From assembly GCF_001270065.2 (NCBI RefSeq), contig NZ_LFYT02000023.1, forward strand, positions 1 through 64,000: a DNA stretch of 64,000 nt, given 5' to 3'. Source of the stretch: Limnohabitans planktonicus II-D5. Lineage in GTDB: Bacteria > Pseudomonadota > Gammaproteobacteria > Burkholderiales > Burkholderiaceae_C. Below, piece by piece: positions 1 through 8,579 of this stretch. The notes beneath the pieces were generated by a model. That model was not told where the DNA came from and ran no database searches. It saw only the letters and a program-made list of their open reading frames with translations. The first letter of the stretch is position 1, and the number at the start of each line of letters is the position of its first letter. A program made the translations under genes and the position numbers.

Positions 1-5
1 GGCCC

Positions 6-137
6 CATGTCGGAGTCTTCGACCGCCGACCTACAAGCCATGTCGGAGTCTTCGACCGCCGACCTACGCCCCATGTCGGAGTCTTCGACCGCCGACCTAC
101 AAGCCATGTCGGAGTCTTCGACCGCCGACCTGCAAGA
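6..137. repeat. 33-bp tandem repeat, four copies
   Basis: Four head-to-tail copies of a 33-bp unit start at 6, 39, 72 and 105. Copies 1 and 3 end in ACAAGC and copy 2 ends in ACGCCC, so there is a 66-bp higher-order pattern. Each unit holds GTCGG and CCGAC arms around a GTC-TTC-GAC core and can fold as an imperfect hairpin. The array may continue left of the window. The units abut one another with no unique spacers, so this is not a CRISPR array. Confidence 0.9.
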
Positions 138-149
138 TGTCAACGCCCT

Positions 150-175
150 GTAGGTCGGCACTCGAAGAGTCCGAC
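150..175. repeat. Inverted single copy of the GTCGG/CCGAC palindromic element
   Basis: A hairpin made of GTCGG (154-158), CTC-GAA-GAG and CCGAC (171-175) lies just past the end of ispF. It is nearly the reverse complement of the element at 23951-23972, with one mismatch over 22 bases. That links this array to the one upstream of rpoD. A further partial repeat head (CATGTCGGG, 200-208) runs up against the ispF stop codon. Confidence 0.75.
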
Positions 176-208
176 GTTTTCAGCTGAAGGCACAGGCCCC
201 ATGTCGGG

Positions 209-688
209 TCAAGGTTTGGTCAACAAAGCAACGGCGCGGGCTTCCATGCTCTGGCCCATGCCCACGGGGCCGAGCTTTTCAGCGGTCTTGGCTTTCACAT
301 TGACCTGATCAGGGGCAACGCCCAGGGCTTGTGCCACTGAAGCGTTGATCGCCGCCATGTACGGCGCCAGCTTGGGGGCCTGGGCCACGATGGTGCTGTC
401 CACATTCACCAACTCCCAACCACGCTCACGCACCCGGCGCATGGCCTCGGTCAGCAGCACGGATGAATCAGCGCCTTTGAACTTCGCGTCCGTGTCCGGA
501 AAATGCCGTCCGATGTCGCCCAAACCCGCCGCGCCCAGCACCGCATCGGTGATGGCGTGCAGGAGCACATCGGCATCCGAGTGACCGAGCAACCCTGTGG
601 TGTGGGGAATCTCCACCCCGCCCAAAATCAGCTTGCGCCCCGGCACCAGGGCATGGACGTCCCAGCCTTCACCGATTCTGAAACTCAT
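209..688 (-). CDS. ispF: 2-C-methyl-D-erythritol 2,4-cyclodiphosphate synthase
   Basis: IspF catalyses the fifth step of the MEP pathway, cyclising CDP-methylerythritol 2-phosphate to MEcPP and releasing CMP in the cytosol. The 159-residue protein has the usual family length. The metal ligands are visible as Asp10 and His12 (GWDVHAL) and His44 within [11 protein letters not shown], and the C-terminal KAKTAEKLG motif is present. I chose the ATG at 688 because it has an AGGAG ribosome site and overlaps the ispD stop as ATGA; the reading frame stays open upstream but only inside ispD. Translational coupling with ispD is likely. Confidence 0.97.
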   Translation of the reverse strand: MSFRIGEGWDVHALVPGRKLILGGVEIPHTTGLLGHSDADVLLHAITDAVLGAAGLGDIGRHFPDTDAKFKGADSSVLLTEAMRRVRERGWELVNVDSTIVAQAPKLAPYMAAINASVAQALGVAPDQVNVKAKTAEKLGPVGMGQSMEARAVALLTKP

Positions 689-1398
689 GTTCTGCTCCTG
701 ATGATCGCCTCGGCCAACGCGAAGTCGGCCGGGTAAGTGACTTTGAAATTCTGTGCTGAGCCTTCGACAAGACGGGGCTTCATACCCAGCCGTTCGATGG
801 CACTGGCCTCGTCGGTGATGCCTGCAAAACCACTGCCCGCCACATCGGCCAGCGCATCGTGCAGCATCTGCAAACGGAACATTTGCGGGGTTTGAGCGAG
901 CCATTTGTGTTCACGCGGTACGGTGGCCGCCACGCGCCCACTCTCTTCGGTTTTGAGCGTATCGGGCAAAGGCAGGGCCAGCAGGCCGCCCACGGCATCG
1001 TGCTGGCAAGTTTCGATCAAGCGAGTCACCGACTCGTGCGACACCAAACAACGCGCCGCATCGTGCACCAGCACCCAGTCTTGCGGGTCAAGGCCTGCGG
1101 CCAGCATGGCTTGCAGGCCGTTGAAAACGCTCTCGGCGCGGCTGGCACCGCCACAGGCCAGGCGCTTGAAACGCTGGGGCCAAGCCTGCTCGACCCAGAC
1201 ATGGTCATCACCGGGCGACAAAATCACCCAACCACTGGCCAGCTGAGGCACCTGCGCCAAAGCCTGCAGCGTGAGCATGACCATGGGCTGCCCGGCCACC
1301 TGTTGGTATTGCTTGGGTTGCACCGTGCCCGCACGGCTGCCCGTGCCCGCACAGGGGATGAGGGCGTGAAAACAAGTCGAGATGCTGCGGTCGGTCAT
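685..1398 (-). CDS. ispD: 2-C-methyl-D-erythritol 4-phosphate cytidylyltransferase
   Basis: IspD transfers CMP from CTP to methylerythritol 4-phosphate, the third MEP-pathway step. The 237-residue product starts MTDRSIST and carries the nucleotidyltransferase signature [10 protein letters not shown] at residues 15-24, followed by the PKQY segment with the conserved Lys29. The HDAARCLV segment lies in the middle. The ATG at 1398 matches the family N-terminus; an upstream in-frame start at 1461 would add 21 residues unlike the family. It forms an ispD-ispF operon and runs divergently from mfd across a 92-bp repeat array. Confidence 0.96.
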   Translation of the reverse strand: MTDRSISTCFHALIPCAGTGSRAGTVQPKQYQQVAGQPMVMLTLQALAQVPQLASGWVILSPGDDHVWVEQAWPQRFKRLACGGASRAESVFNGLQAMLAAGLDPQDWVLVHDAARCLVSHESVTRLIETCQHDAVGGLLALPLPDTLKTEESGRVAATVPREHKWLAQTPQMFRLQMLHDALADVAGSGFAGITDEASAIERLGMKPRLVEGSAQNFKVTYPADFALAEAIIRSRT

Positions 1399-1465
1399 AG
1401 CTTGGCATTGTAGTTTTGCAGATCGGTGGCTTCGGCCACGACAGGGTCTGAAGTGACGCAAACAT

Positions 1466-1815
1466 TTGTCGGGGCTGAAGCCACCGACCTACCAATACAC
1501 GGCCCCCGTAGGTCGGTACCGCCAGGTCCGACGTTTTTCTGCTTCGGCACAGGCCCATGTCGGGGTCTTCGACCACCGACCCACCAATACACGGCCCCCC
1601 GTAGGTCGGTACCGCCAGGTCCGAGGTTTTCTGCTTCGGCATAGGCCCATGTCGGGGTCTTCGACCACCGACCTACCAATACACGGCCCCCGTAGGTCGG
1701 TACCGTCAGGTCCGACGTTTTTCTGCTTCGGCACAGGCCCATGTCGGGGTCTTCGACCACCGACCTACCAATACACGGCCCCCGTAGGTCGGCAGCTTCA
1801 GCTCCGACATTACCC
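1466..1815. repeat. 92-bp tandem array of paired palindromes between ispD and mfd
   Basis: Four copies recur with a period of 91-92 bp; the GTCGGGG landmark falls at about 1468, 1559, 1651 and 1743. Each unit contains two inverted elements. The first is a hairpin with arms GTCGGGGTC and GACC-A-CCGAC around a TTC loop. The second is a GTAGGTCGG...TCCGAC element in the opposite orientation. The pairing of oppositely oriented palindromes resembles BIME/REP organisation. The last copy degenerates after 1790. The core GTCGG...CCGAC is shared with the 33-bp array at 6-137 and with 23951-24014. Confidence 0.9.
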
Positions 1816-1934
1816 GGTGCGCCACAGGCCCGGTGACGCGACCCAAGCCGACCTACCGAAGACTGTGCTTAACGACCACCATCGGCCTGCCCAAGGTCAC
1901 AAAGACTCTAAAATCACGTCCAACTCACATGTTC

Positions 1935-1974
1935 ACACCCCCCTCCATTTCGGCGGGGGGTGTTTTGCTTTTTT
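1935..1974 (+). terminator. Terminator-like hairpin in the mfd leader
   Basis: Nine-base arms ACACCCCCC (1935-1943) and GGGGGGTGT (1955-1963) enclose an 11-base loop and are followed by TTTGCTTTTTT. It points along the plus strand, yet no plus-strand gene lies upstream in the window. It could end transcripts arising in the repeat array or attenuate mfd. On the minus strand there is no T-run, so it does not serve ispD. Confidence 0.55.
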
Positions 1975-2000
1975 CTTCGCCATTGCCCAGCGCACACACC

Positions 2001-5000
2001 ATGCAACTGCCCAGCCTGATTTCCGGCAAACGATTTACCCTTCCCCGCCCCGCCGGATCGGCTGATGCCGTGCTGCTGGCCCAACTGGCCCAGCGCGAAA
2101 AAAAGGCCGGCAAGCTCACCGCCATCGTCACCAGTGACGCGGCCGACGCCCAGCGCCTGATGGATGAGCTGGTGTTTTTTGCGCCCGATCTGCGCTGCGT
2201 CCTGTTTCCCGACTGGGAAACCCTGCCCTACGACACGTTTTCGCCCCACCAAGACTTGATCAGCGAGCGCTTGGCCACCCTCTGGCGCATCAAACAGCGC
2301 AACCACCCCGAAAGCGCCGACGTGGTGCTGGTGCCCGCCACCACCGCGCTCTATCGCCTAGCCCCGCCGTCCTTTTTGGCGGGCTACACCTTCGAGTTCA
2401 AGGTCAAACAAAAGCTCGACGAAGCCCAACTCAAGGCCCAGCTCACGCTGGCGGGTTACTCACACGTCAGCCAGGTGGTCAGCCCCGGTGAATACGCGGT
2501 GCGCGGCGGCCTGATTGACTTGTTCCCCATGGGCTCGTTGGTGCCTTACCGGGTGGACCTGTTCGACGACGAAATCGACTCCATCCGCACTTTCGACCCC
2601 GACAGCCAGCGCAGCCTTTACCCCGTTCCCGAAGTGCGCTTGTTACCGGGGCGCGAGTTCCCTATGGACGAGGCGGCCCGTACGCGGTTCAGGAGCCGCT
2701 GGCGCGAACTGCTCGAAGGCGATCCGACCAAAAGCCGCATTTACAAAGACATGGGCAACGGCGTGGCCACGGCGGGCATTGAGTACTACCTGCCGCTGTT
2801 TTTTGAAGAAACCGCCACAGTGTTTGATTACCTGGGAGCTGGCCAGGCCGATGCCGCCACCGTGGTGCTGCACGGCGATCTGGAGCCCGCCTTCCAGCGC
2901 TTTTGGCAAGACACCCGCGACCGCTACCGCTTGGTGCAAGGCGACCCCGAGCGGCCCGTGCTGCCGCCTGATGCGCTGTTTTTGAGCGCAGAGCAGTTCT
3001 ACACCCTGACCCAAAGCCATGCCCAATTGGCCCTGCGCGCAGGCACCAGCGATGTGGCTGACAACACCCTCGCCCAGCCCTTGCCCGAGTTGACGGTGGT
3101 TCGCGGCGCCGAAGATCCGCTCTCGCGCTTGCAAGCGCACATCCGCAGCAGCGCCAGCCGGGTGCTGATCCTGGCCGAGAGCGATGGCCGACGTGAAAGC
3201 CTGCTCGACTTCGTGCGCTCCAGCGGCCTCACGCCACCCGTGTTTGACAGCCTCGAAGACTTTTTGACCAGCGACGAAAAAATCGGCATGGCCACGGCCG
3301 CGTTGGTCAGCGGTTTCCATTGGTTCGAGCACAACATCGACCTGGTGACCGAGACCGAACTCTTTGCCGCAGGCCCCACCACCCGCCGCCGCAAAAAGCA
3401 GGAACAGGTCAGCGACGTTGAAGCGCTGATCAAAGACCTGAGCGAGCTGAACGTGGGCGACCCGGTGGTGCACAGCCAGCACGGCATTGGCCGCTACCGG
3501 GGCCTGGTCAACATGGACATGGGTCAGAAAAACGAGGACGGCACGCCCGCCCTGCAAGAGTTTTTGCACCTGGAATACGCAGGCGACGCCACGCTTTATG
3601 TGCCCGTGAGCCAGCTGCAGCTGATTGGCCGCTACACGGGCGTGAGCGCCGACGAAGCGCCGCTGCACAAACTGGGCTCCGGCCAGTGGGAAAAGGCCAA
3701 ACGCCGCGCCGCCGAGCAGGTGCGCGACGCCGCCGCCGAGTTGCTCAACATCTACGCCCGCCGCGCAGCCCGCGAAGGTCACCCTTTCCGCTACAGCCCG
3801 CAAGACTACGAAACCTTTGCCAACGACTTCGGTTTTGAAGAAACCGCCGACCAAAAGGCCGCCATCCACTGCGTCATTCAAGACATGATCAGCCCCCGCC
3901 CCATGGACCGCCTGGTCTGTGGCGATGTGGGCTTTGGCAAGACCGAGGTGGCGCTGCGGGCCGCCTTTGTGGCTGTGACCGGCGGCAAACAAGTCGCGCT
4001 GCTGGCCCCCACCACCCTGCTGGCCGAGCAGCACTACCAAACGCTCAAAGACCGCTTTGCCAAATGGCCCGTCAAGGTGGCCGAAGTCTCGCGCTTCAGG
4101 TCGGGCAAAGAAGTCACCGCCGCCCTCAAAGGCATTGCCGATGGCACGGTGGACATCGTGGTCGGCACGCACAAGCTGCTGAGCGAATCCACCAAGTTCC
4201 ACGACCTGGGCCTGCTCATCATCGACGAAGAACACCGCTTTGGCGTGCGCCACAAAGAGGCCATGAAAGCACTGCGGGCCGAGGTCGATGTGCTCACGCT
4301 CACCGCCACCCCCATTCCCCGCACCATGGGCATGGCGTTGGAAGGTCTGCGCGATTTGAGCGTGATTGCCACCGCGCCGCAACGTCGCCTGGCCATCAAG
4401 ACCTTTGTGCGCAACGAAGGCACGGGCGTGATCCGCGAGGCGGTGCTGCGCGAACTCAAGCGCGGCGGCCAGTGCTACTTTTTGCACAACGAGGTCGAGA
4501 CCATCGAGAACCGCAAGCAAAAGCTCGAAGAAATCCTGCCCGAAGCCCGCATCGCCGTGGCCCACGGCCAGATGCCCGAGCGCGAGCTGGAGCGCGTGAT
4601 GCGCGACTTTGTGGCCCAGCGCTACAACATCTTGCTGTGCTCGACCATCATCGAGACCGGCATCGACGTGCCCACGGCCAACACCATCGTGATCTCTCGC
4701 GCCGACAAATTCGGCCTGGCCCAGCTGCACCAGCTGCGCGGGCGCGTGGGCCGCTCGCACCACCAAGCCTATGCTTATTTGATGGTGCCCGAGATCGAAG
4801 GCCTGACAAAACAAGCCGCACAGCGACTCGACGCCATCCAGCAAATGGAAGAACTGGGCAGCGGTTTTTATTTGGCCATGCACGACCTGGAGATTCGCGG
4901 CGCGGGCGAGGTGCTGGGCGAAAACCAAAGCGGCAACATGCTCGAAGTGGGTTTTCAGCTCTACAACGAAATGCTGTCCGAAGCGGTGCGCAGCCTGAAA

Positions 5001-5495
5001 GCGGGCAAAGAACCGGACTTGCTCAACCCCCTCACCGCCACCACCGACATCAACCTGCACGCCCCCGCCCTGCTGCCCAACGACTACTGTGGCGACGTGC
5101 ACCTGCGCCTGTCGTTCTACAAAAAGCTGGCCACCGCCAAAACCAGCGACCAGATCGACGCCCTGCTCGAAGAACTGGTGGACCGCTTTGGCAAACTGCC
5201 CCCGCAAGCCCAAACCCTGGTCGATGTGCACCGCTTGCGTGTGCTGACCCAGCCCTATGGCGTCATCAAGGTCGACGCCGCCCCGGGCGTGATCCAGATC
5301 ACCTTCAAACCCAACCCACCCGTGGACCCCATGGCCATCATTGGCCTCATCCAGAAGAACAAACACATCAAGCTGGCGGGCAACGACAAAATTCGCATCG
5401 AGCGCGAACTGCCCGACCCCAAGGCGCGGGCACAGATGGTGCGGGATGTGCTGCGGAGTTTGGGGCAGCCGAGGGTGGAGGCGGTGGCTGCCTGA
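2001..5495 (+). CDS. mfd: Transcription-repair coupling factor
   Basis: Mfd removes RNA polymerase stalled at lesions and recruits UvrA. The 1164-residue protein has the full order: UvrB-like N-terminal module, CarD-like RNA polymerase interaction domain (GDPVVHSQHGIGRY), and a RecG-like translocase. The translocase shows Walker A GDVGFGKTE near residue 641, the DEEH box near 742, TATPIPRTMG, and the RGRVGRSHHQAYAYL motif. The C-terminal TRCF domain closes it. I chose the ATG at 2001 (MQLPSLISGKRF) because it matches the family start; no clear Shine-Dalgarno sequence precedes it. The last ~31 codons recur at 6100 as a diverged duplicate. Confidence 0.97.
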   Translation: MQLPSLISGKRFTLPRPAGSADAVLLAQLAQREKKAGKLTAIVTSDAADAQRLMDELVFFAPDLRCVLFPDWETLPYDTFSPHQDLISERLATLWRIKQRNHPESADVVLVPATTALYRLAPPSFLAGYTFEFKVKQKLDEAQLKAQLTLAGYSHVSQVVSPGEYAVRGGLIDLFPMGSLVPYRVDLFDDEIDSIRTFDPDSQRSLYPVPEVRLLPGREFPMDEAARTRFRSRWRELLEGDPTKSRIYKDMGNGVATAGIEYYLPLFFEETATVFDYLGAGQADAATVVLHGDLEPAFQRFWQDTRDRYRLVQGDPERPVLPPDALFLSAEQFYTLTQSHAQLALRAGTSDVADNTLAQPLPELTVVRGAEDPLSRLQAHIRSSASRVLILAESDGRRESLLDFVRSSGLTPPVFDSLEDFLTSDEKIGMATAALVSGFHWFEHNIDLVTETELFAAGPTTRRRKKQEQVSDVEALIKDLSELNVGDPVVHSQHGIGRYRGLVNMDMGQKNEDGTPALQEFLHLEYAGDATLYVPVSQLQLIGRYTGVSADEAPLHKLGSGQWEKAKRRAAEQVRDAAAELLNIYARRAAREGHPFRYSPQDYETFANDFGFEETADQKAAIHCVIQDMISPRPMDRLVCGDVGFGKTEVALRAAFVAVTGGKQVALLAPTTLLAEQHYQTLKDRFAKWPVKVAEVSRFRSGKEVTAALKGIADGTVDIVVGTHKLLSESTKFHDLGLLIIDEEHRFGVRHKEAMKALRAEVDVLTLTATPIPRTMGMALEGLRDLSVIATAPQRRLAIKTFVRNEGTGVIREAVLRELKRGGQCYFLHNEVETIENRKQKLEEILPEARIAVAHGQMPERELERVMRDFVAQRYNILLCSTIIETGIDVPTANTIVISRADKFGLAQLHQLRGRVGRSHHQAYAYLMVPEIEGLTKQAAQRLDAIQQMEELGSGFYLAMHDLEIRGAGEVLGENQSGNMLEVGFQLYNEMLSEAVRSLKAGKEPDLLNPLTATTDINLHAPALLPNDYCGDVHLRLSFYKKLATAKTSDQIDALLEELVDRFGKLPPQAQTLVDVHRLRVLTQPYGVIKVDAAPGVIQITFKPNPPVDPMAIIGLIQKNKHIKLAGNDKIRIERELPDPKARAQMVRDVLRSLGQPRVEAVAA

Positions 5496-5559
5496 TGCCG
5501 CAAACACTGGCGCAGCCTGCCTTGAAAGTTCAAAATGCTGCCAATACAAAGGAATCCCC

Positions 5560-5784
5560 ATGAACCACCAAACACTTGAGCATTCAGCACTGCATCTGCC
5601 CGTGCACGAGCGGGCAGCTTTGGCACATAAATTGTTGATATCGCTGGAATACCAGAGCACGGCAGACATCGAAAAAGCCTGGCACGCAGAAGCCCAACGC
5701 CGTGCCCTACAGATCACACAGGGGCAAAGTTCCAGCGTGTCTTCAGAAGAGGCAAGCGCTGCTGCACGCGCTCTGTTGCGGTGA
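5560..5784 (+). CDS. Antitoxin, putative addiction-module component family
   Basis: A 74-residue protein resembling the short 'addiction module component' antitoxins (TIGR02574-like) that pair with ParE/RelE toxins. It is rich in Ala, Glu and Ser, with the L-P-x-x-E-R-A-x-L-A-x-x-L-L-x-S-L pattern near the N-terminus (residues 12-28). AAAGGAA precedes the ATG. The stop codon overlaps the GTG start of the toxin gene as GTGA, giving translational coupling. Antitoxin-first order fits autoregulated TA operons. Family assignment is from pattern recognition only. Confidence 0.8.
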   Translation: MNHQTLEHSALHLPVHERAALAHKLLISLEYQSTADIEKAWHAEAQRRALQITQGQSSSVSSEEASAAARALLR

Positions 5785-6080
5785 TCTATCGATTTCACCG
5801 TGCGGCCCTGACCGAGCACCTCGACCAGGTCGCTTTTTACGAAACCCAGCTACCAGGCTTGGGCGCTGACTATTTGGCTGAATTTGAATCAACCATGCTG
5901 CGGATTTGCCGCAACCCGCAAACCTTTCCGGCCATCGACGCAACCGCACTTCGCAAAACAGGAATGCGGCGCTTTCCGTTTCATGTGATCTACATACTCC
6001 ACGCCGACCAAGTTTTGGTTCTGGCCATCGCTCATCACCGCAGGCGACCCGTTTATTGGACCGATCGTGTGGGCGATTGA
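5781..6080 (+). CDS. ParE/RelE-family toxin
   Basis: A 99-residue protein with the compact ParE/RelE fold pattern: helical A-x-x-E-x-L-D-Q-V-A-F-Y-E at the N-terminus, the GxGADYLxEFE segment, then the strand pattern RRFPFHVIYIL...LVLAIAHHRRRPVYW typical of plasmid-stabilisation toxins. It starts with GTG at 5781, overlapping the antitoxin stop. Whether it poisons gyrase (ParE-like) or the ribosome (RelE-like) cannot be told from the sequence. No disabling mutation was seen. The whole module sits between two copies of the mfd 3' end. Confidence 0.85.
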   Translation: MIYRFHRAALTEHLDQVAFYETQLPGLGADYLAEFESTMLRICRNPQTFPAIDATALRKTGMRRFPFHVIYILHADQVLVLAIAHHRRRPVYWTDRVGD

Positions 6081-6099
6081 ACTTGACCCGTCGCTACCG

Positions 6100-6228
6100 C
6101 TGGCAGGCAACGACAAAATCCGCATCGAACGCGAACTGCCCGACCCCAAGGCAAGGGCGCAGATGGTGCGGGATGTGTTGCGGAGTTTGGGGACGCCTTT
6201 CGTGGAGTTGGCGGCAGTTCAGAGGTGA
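6100..6228 (+). pseudogene. Displaced 3' end of a second mfd copy
   Basis: These 43 codons reproduce the C-terminus of Mfd. The first 31 residues (from LAGNDKIRIE to DVLRSLG) are identical to mfd positions 5373-5465, and then the sequences diverge to different ends. Across those 93 bases I count seven differences, all synonymous. That means the two copies diverged while under selection as real mfd genes, so one end was probably imported with the TA module. There is no start codon of its own. The following 6229-6472 shows no convincing gene. Confidence 0.85.
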
Positions 6229-6472
6229 GTTTGAAGGGGTCGTTAAACCCCTTGCGGTCATACCTATATAACCAAAAGTTATCTCAAATCCTTCACAATC
6301 TACAACCGTGTGCTGAAGGGTTTGACCATCTGAGCAAACGAATGGTTATTGCTGGCGATGGAGCGCCAGTGGACGACAAGCCATCGCTTGCAGGGCAAGT
6401 GCACACCCTCTCAAATAAATGGCCTGAGACACAGCAATAGCTTTACACAACACTGGACCTCATCTTTTCACC

Positions 6473-7372
6473 ATGAGCATCAGCCACTACATCAAGGACA
6501 TCGGACGCGGCAAAGACGGCGCGCGTGCGCTCGGCCGCGCACAAGCTGCTGACTTGTTGGGCCAGATTCTTGACCAGCAAGTGAGTGATCTGGAATTAGG
6601 CGCTTTTTGCATCGCCATGCGCATCAAGGGCGAAACGCCTGAAGAGATGGCGGGTTTCCTGGACGCCACGCATGCCCGTTTGAACAAGGTCGTTACAGGG
6701 CAAGCGCCCACCGTGGTGCTGCCCAGCTACAACGGTGCCCGCAAACTGCCCGTGCTCACGCCCTTGCTGGCCCTTTTGCTGGCCCGCGAAGGCGTGGCGG
6801 TGGTCATGCACGGCACAGCCACCGAAGACAAGCGGGTGAGCAGCCAGGCGGTGTTGGCTGAACTGGGTATTTCAGCGTCCGGCGCATCGCCTCAGGTCAA
6901 AGCCGGTGAAGTAGCGTTCGTGCCCACGGGCGTGCTGCACGCCGGGCTGGAACGTCTGCTGGCCGTGCGCCGGGTGGTGGGCCTGCGCAACCCTGGGCAC
7001 AGCCTGGTCAAGCACATGAACCCTTGTGAGGGTCCCGCCCTGGTGGTGAGCAGCTACACCCACCCCGAATATTTGCAGTCCATGTCAGCCACCTTTGCGT
7101 TGACCGCCCAGCACGCTTTGCTGCTGCGCGGCACTGAAGGCGAAAGCGTGGCCGATGCCCGGCGCACACCGGCGATGGACGTTTTCAAAGACGGCCAGAC
7201 ACGGCGCGTGCAGGCCCCGCAAGAAGGCCCCCTGTCCCAACTGCCAGAGTTACCCAGCACTGATGCGGCAGCTACGGCGCTTTACATCGAACACGTTATG
7301 CAAAACCTGCTGCCAGTGCCCGAGCCCATTGCGCGGCAAATTCAACACATACTCCGTGAGGTCCAAGCATGA
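6473..7372 (+). CDS. ybiB: YbiB/TrpD2 family DNA-binding protein
   Basis: The 299-residue product resembles YbiB (TrpD2), a homologue of anthranilate phosphoribosyltransferase that binds nucleic acid rather than acting in tryptophan synthesis. The N-terminal helical domain (YIKDIGRGKDGARALGRAQA...AFCIAMRIKGET) and the central HGTATEDKRVSSQ and NPGHSLVKHMNP segments fit. No trp genes are nearby. Its TGA overlaps the cobA ATG (ATGA), so the two are probably co-translated. The functional role is taken from the family and is uncertain here. Confidence 0.85.
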   Translation: MSISHYIKDIGRGKDGARALGRAQAADLLGQILDQQVSDLELGAFCIAMRIKGETPEEMAGFLDATHARLNKVVTGQAPTVVLPSYNGARKLPVLTPLLALLLAREGVAVVMHGTATEDKRVSSQAVLAELGISASGASPQVKAGEVAFVPTGVLHAGLERLLAVRRVVGLRNPGHSLVKHMNPCEGPALVVSSYTHPEYLQSMSATFALTAQHALLLRGTEGESVADARRTPAMDVFKDGQTRRVQAPQEGPLSQLPELPSTDAAATALYIEHVMQNLLPVPEPIARQIQHILREVQA

Positions 7373-8229
7373 GCGCCCCCACACCGTTTTCCGACTTGGC
7401 AAGCACAGCGGGTGCCTCCGACACTGGATCGCCACGCTTCACACGCGATGACAAGACTCAAGCCGCAGGAAGCTGCACCCTGGTCGGCGCTGGCCCCGGT
7501 GACCCTGAGTTGCTGACCCTCAAAGCCGTCAAAGCCATTGCCAGCGCCACGGTGCTGCTGGTGGACGATCTGGTCAATGACGCGGTGCTGGCGCATGCCT
7601 CGCCCAGTGCCCGCATCGTGCATGTGGGCAAGCGCGGCGGCTGCAAGAGCACGCCGCAGGCCTTCATTGACAAGCTGATGATCACTGCCGTGCACGAAGG
7701 CGAACATGTGGTGCGCCTCAAGGGCGGCGACCCGTTCATATTTGGCAGGGGCGGCGAAGAGGTCGAACATCTGCGCGAAGCGGGCATTGATGTGCAGGTG
7801 GTCAACGGCATCACCTCCGGGTTGGCGGGCATGAGCAGCCTGGGCGCCCCGCTGACCCACCGCGAACATGCACACGGGGTGGTGTTTGCGACGGGCCACG
7901 CCAAACCCGGCGACGCCGGCCCCGACTGGGCACTGCTGGCCAACACTGCGCACCAGGCCAAATTGACGCTGGTGATCTACATGGGCGTGAGCAGCCTGGC
8001 GCAGATCCGCAGCGGCTTGCTGAAGGGCCTGCCCGCACACACACCCGTGGCCATCGTGCAGCACGCCAGCCTGCCCGAGCAGCGTGAAGCACTGACCACG
8101 CTGGACGAGTTGGCTGACACCATGGCCCGCGAAGGCCTGCAAAGCCCCAGCATCATCGTGGTGGGCGACGTGGTCCAAGGTGCGCGGGCATGGGCCGCGC
8201 AGCCACATGCCGCACAAAAACTGGCCTGA
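7369..8229 (+). CDS. cobA: Uroporphyrinogen-III C-methyltransferase (SUMT)
   Basis: SUMT dimethylates uroporphyrinogen III to precorrin-2, the branch point to sirohaem and cobalamin, using SAM. The 286-residue protein has the family motif VGAGPGDPELLTLKA near residue 39, VRLKGGDPFIFGRGGEE, and the NGITSGLAG loop. The first ~34 residues are a nonconserved extension. No CysG oxidase/chelatase domains are fused. It overlaps the end of ybiB by four bases. Confidence 0.95.
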   Translation: MSAPTPFSDLASTAGASDTGSPRFTRDDKTQAAGSCTLVGAGPGDPELLTLKAVKAIASATVLLVDDLVNDAVLAHASPSARIVHVGKRGGCKSTPQAFIDKLMITAVHEGEHVVRLKGGDPFIFGRGGEEVEHLREAGIDVQVVNGITSGLAGMSSLGAPLTHREHAHGVVFATGHAKPGDAGPDWALLANTAHQAKLTLVIYMGVSSLAQIRSGLLKGLPAHTPVAIVQHASLPEQREALTTLDELADTMAREGLQSPSIIVVGDVVQGARAWAAQPHAAQKLA

Positions 8230-8231
8230 AT

Positions 8232-8561
8232 TCAGCCCCAGCTGCGCGTGAGCAGCTCATCCAGTGCATCGGCAATCGCCTGGCCCTGATCGGCCAGATT
8301 GCCCACGCATGGCCCCAGCTGATCGCTGGCGACAGACACCATGTCCAGCGGGTGCAAGACCAAGGCCTGGCCCTTGATCTTGAACACCGGGTTCATGCGC
8401 GTGCCGGCCAATTTGGCACCCGCAGGCAATGCCGAACGCAGGACCAGCGGGACGACGACACGGCGGCGGTAACCCTCAAACAATGAAGACTGAACCACCA
8501 CCACCATGGGCACGGTGGCCCGCATCGGGCCGGGGTTCAGATGGATGTCAAATTGCGGCAT
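8232..8561 (-). CDS. ccdB: CcdB-family toxin
   Basis: CcdB toxins poison DNA gyrase. The 109-residue product shows the beta-rich CcdB pattern: MPQFDIHLNP at the start, PMVVVVQSSLF, RRRVVVPLVL, a central basic/hydrophobic strand region and a C-terminal helix (ALDELLTRSWG). The last helix of CcdB normally carries the gyrase-binding residues, and this copy ends in Trp-Gly. It lies 18 bases downstream of ccdA on the same strand. There is no frame disruption, so it may be functional. Confidence 0.88.
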   Translation of the reverse strand: MPQFDIHLNPGPMRATVPMVVVVQSSLFEGYRRRVVVPLVLRSALPAGAKLAGTRMNPVFKIKGQALVLHPLDMVSVASDQLGPCVGNLADQGQAIADALDELLTRSWG

Positions 8562-8579
8562 GTGCCTTGGCCGTGCGCG

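Noticed and set aside
6-137. CRISPR array (33-bp repeats).
   Set aside because: The units are contiguous, with no spacers, and each is itself a palindrome. No cas genes are present.
689-904. A 72-residue N-terminal extension of ispF.
   Set aside because: It lies entirely inside ispD in another frame. The ATG at 688 has a good ribosome site and matches the family start.
1466-1815. CRISPR or minisatellite inside a gene.
   Set aside because: Period of 92 bp consists of paired palindromes, no unique spacers, and open frames through the array show only repeated peptides with no family match.
2643-5819. A 1058-codon open frame on the minus strand opposite mfd.
   Set aside because: It is an antisense shadow of mfd, an effect of GC-rich third codon positions. 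The protein it would make is low in recognisable motifs, whereas Mfd motifs fill the plus strand.
6229-6472. A small gene at 6225-6440.
   Set aside because: The frame has no convincing ribosome site or similarity and starts inside the displaced mfd tail.
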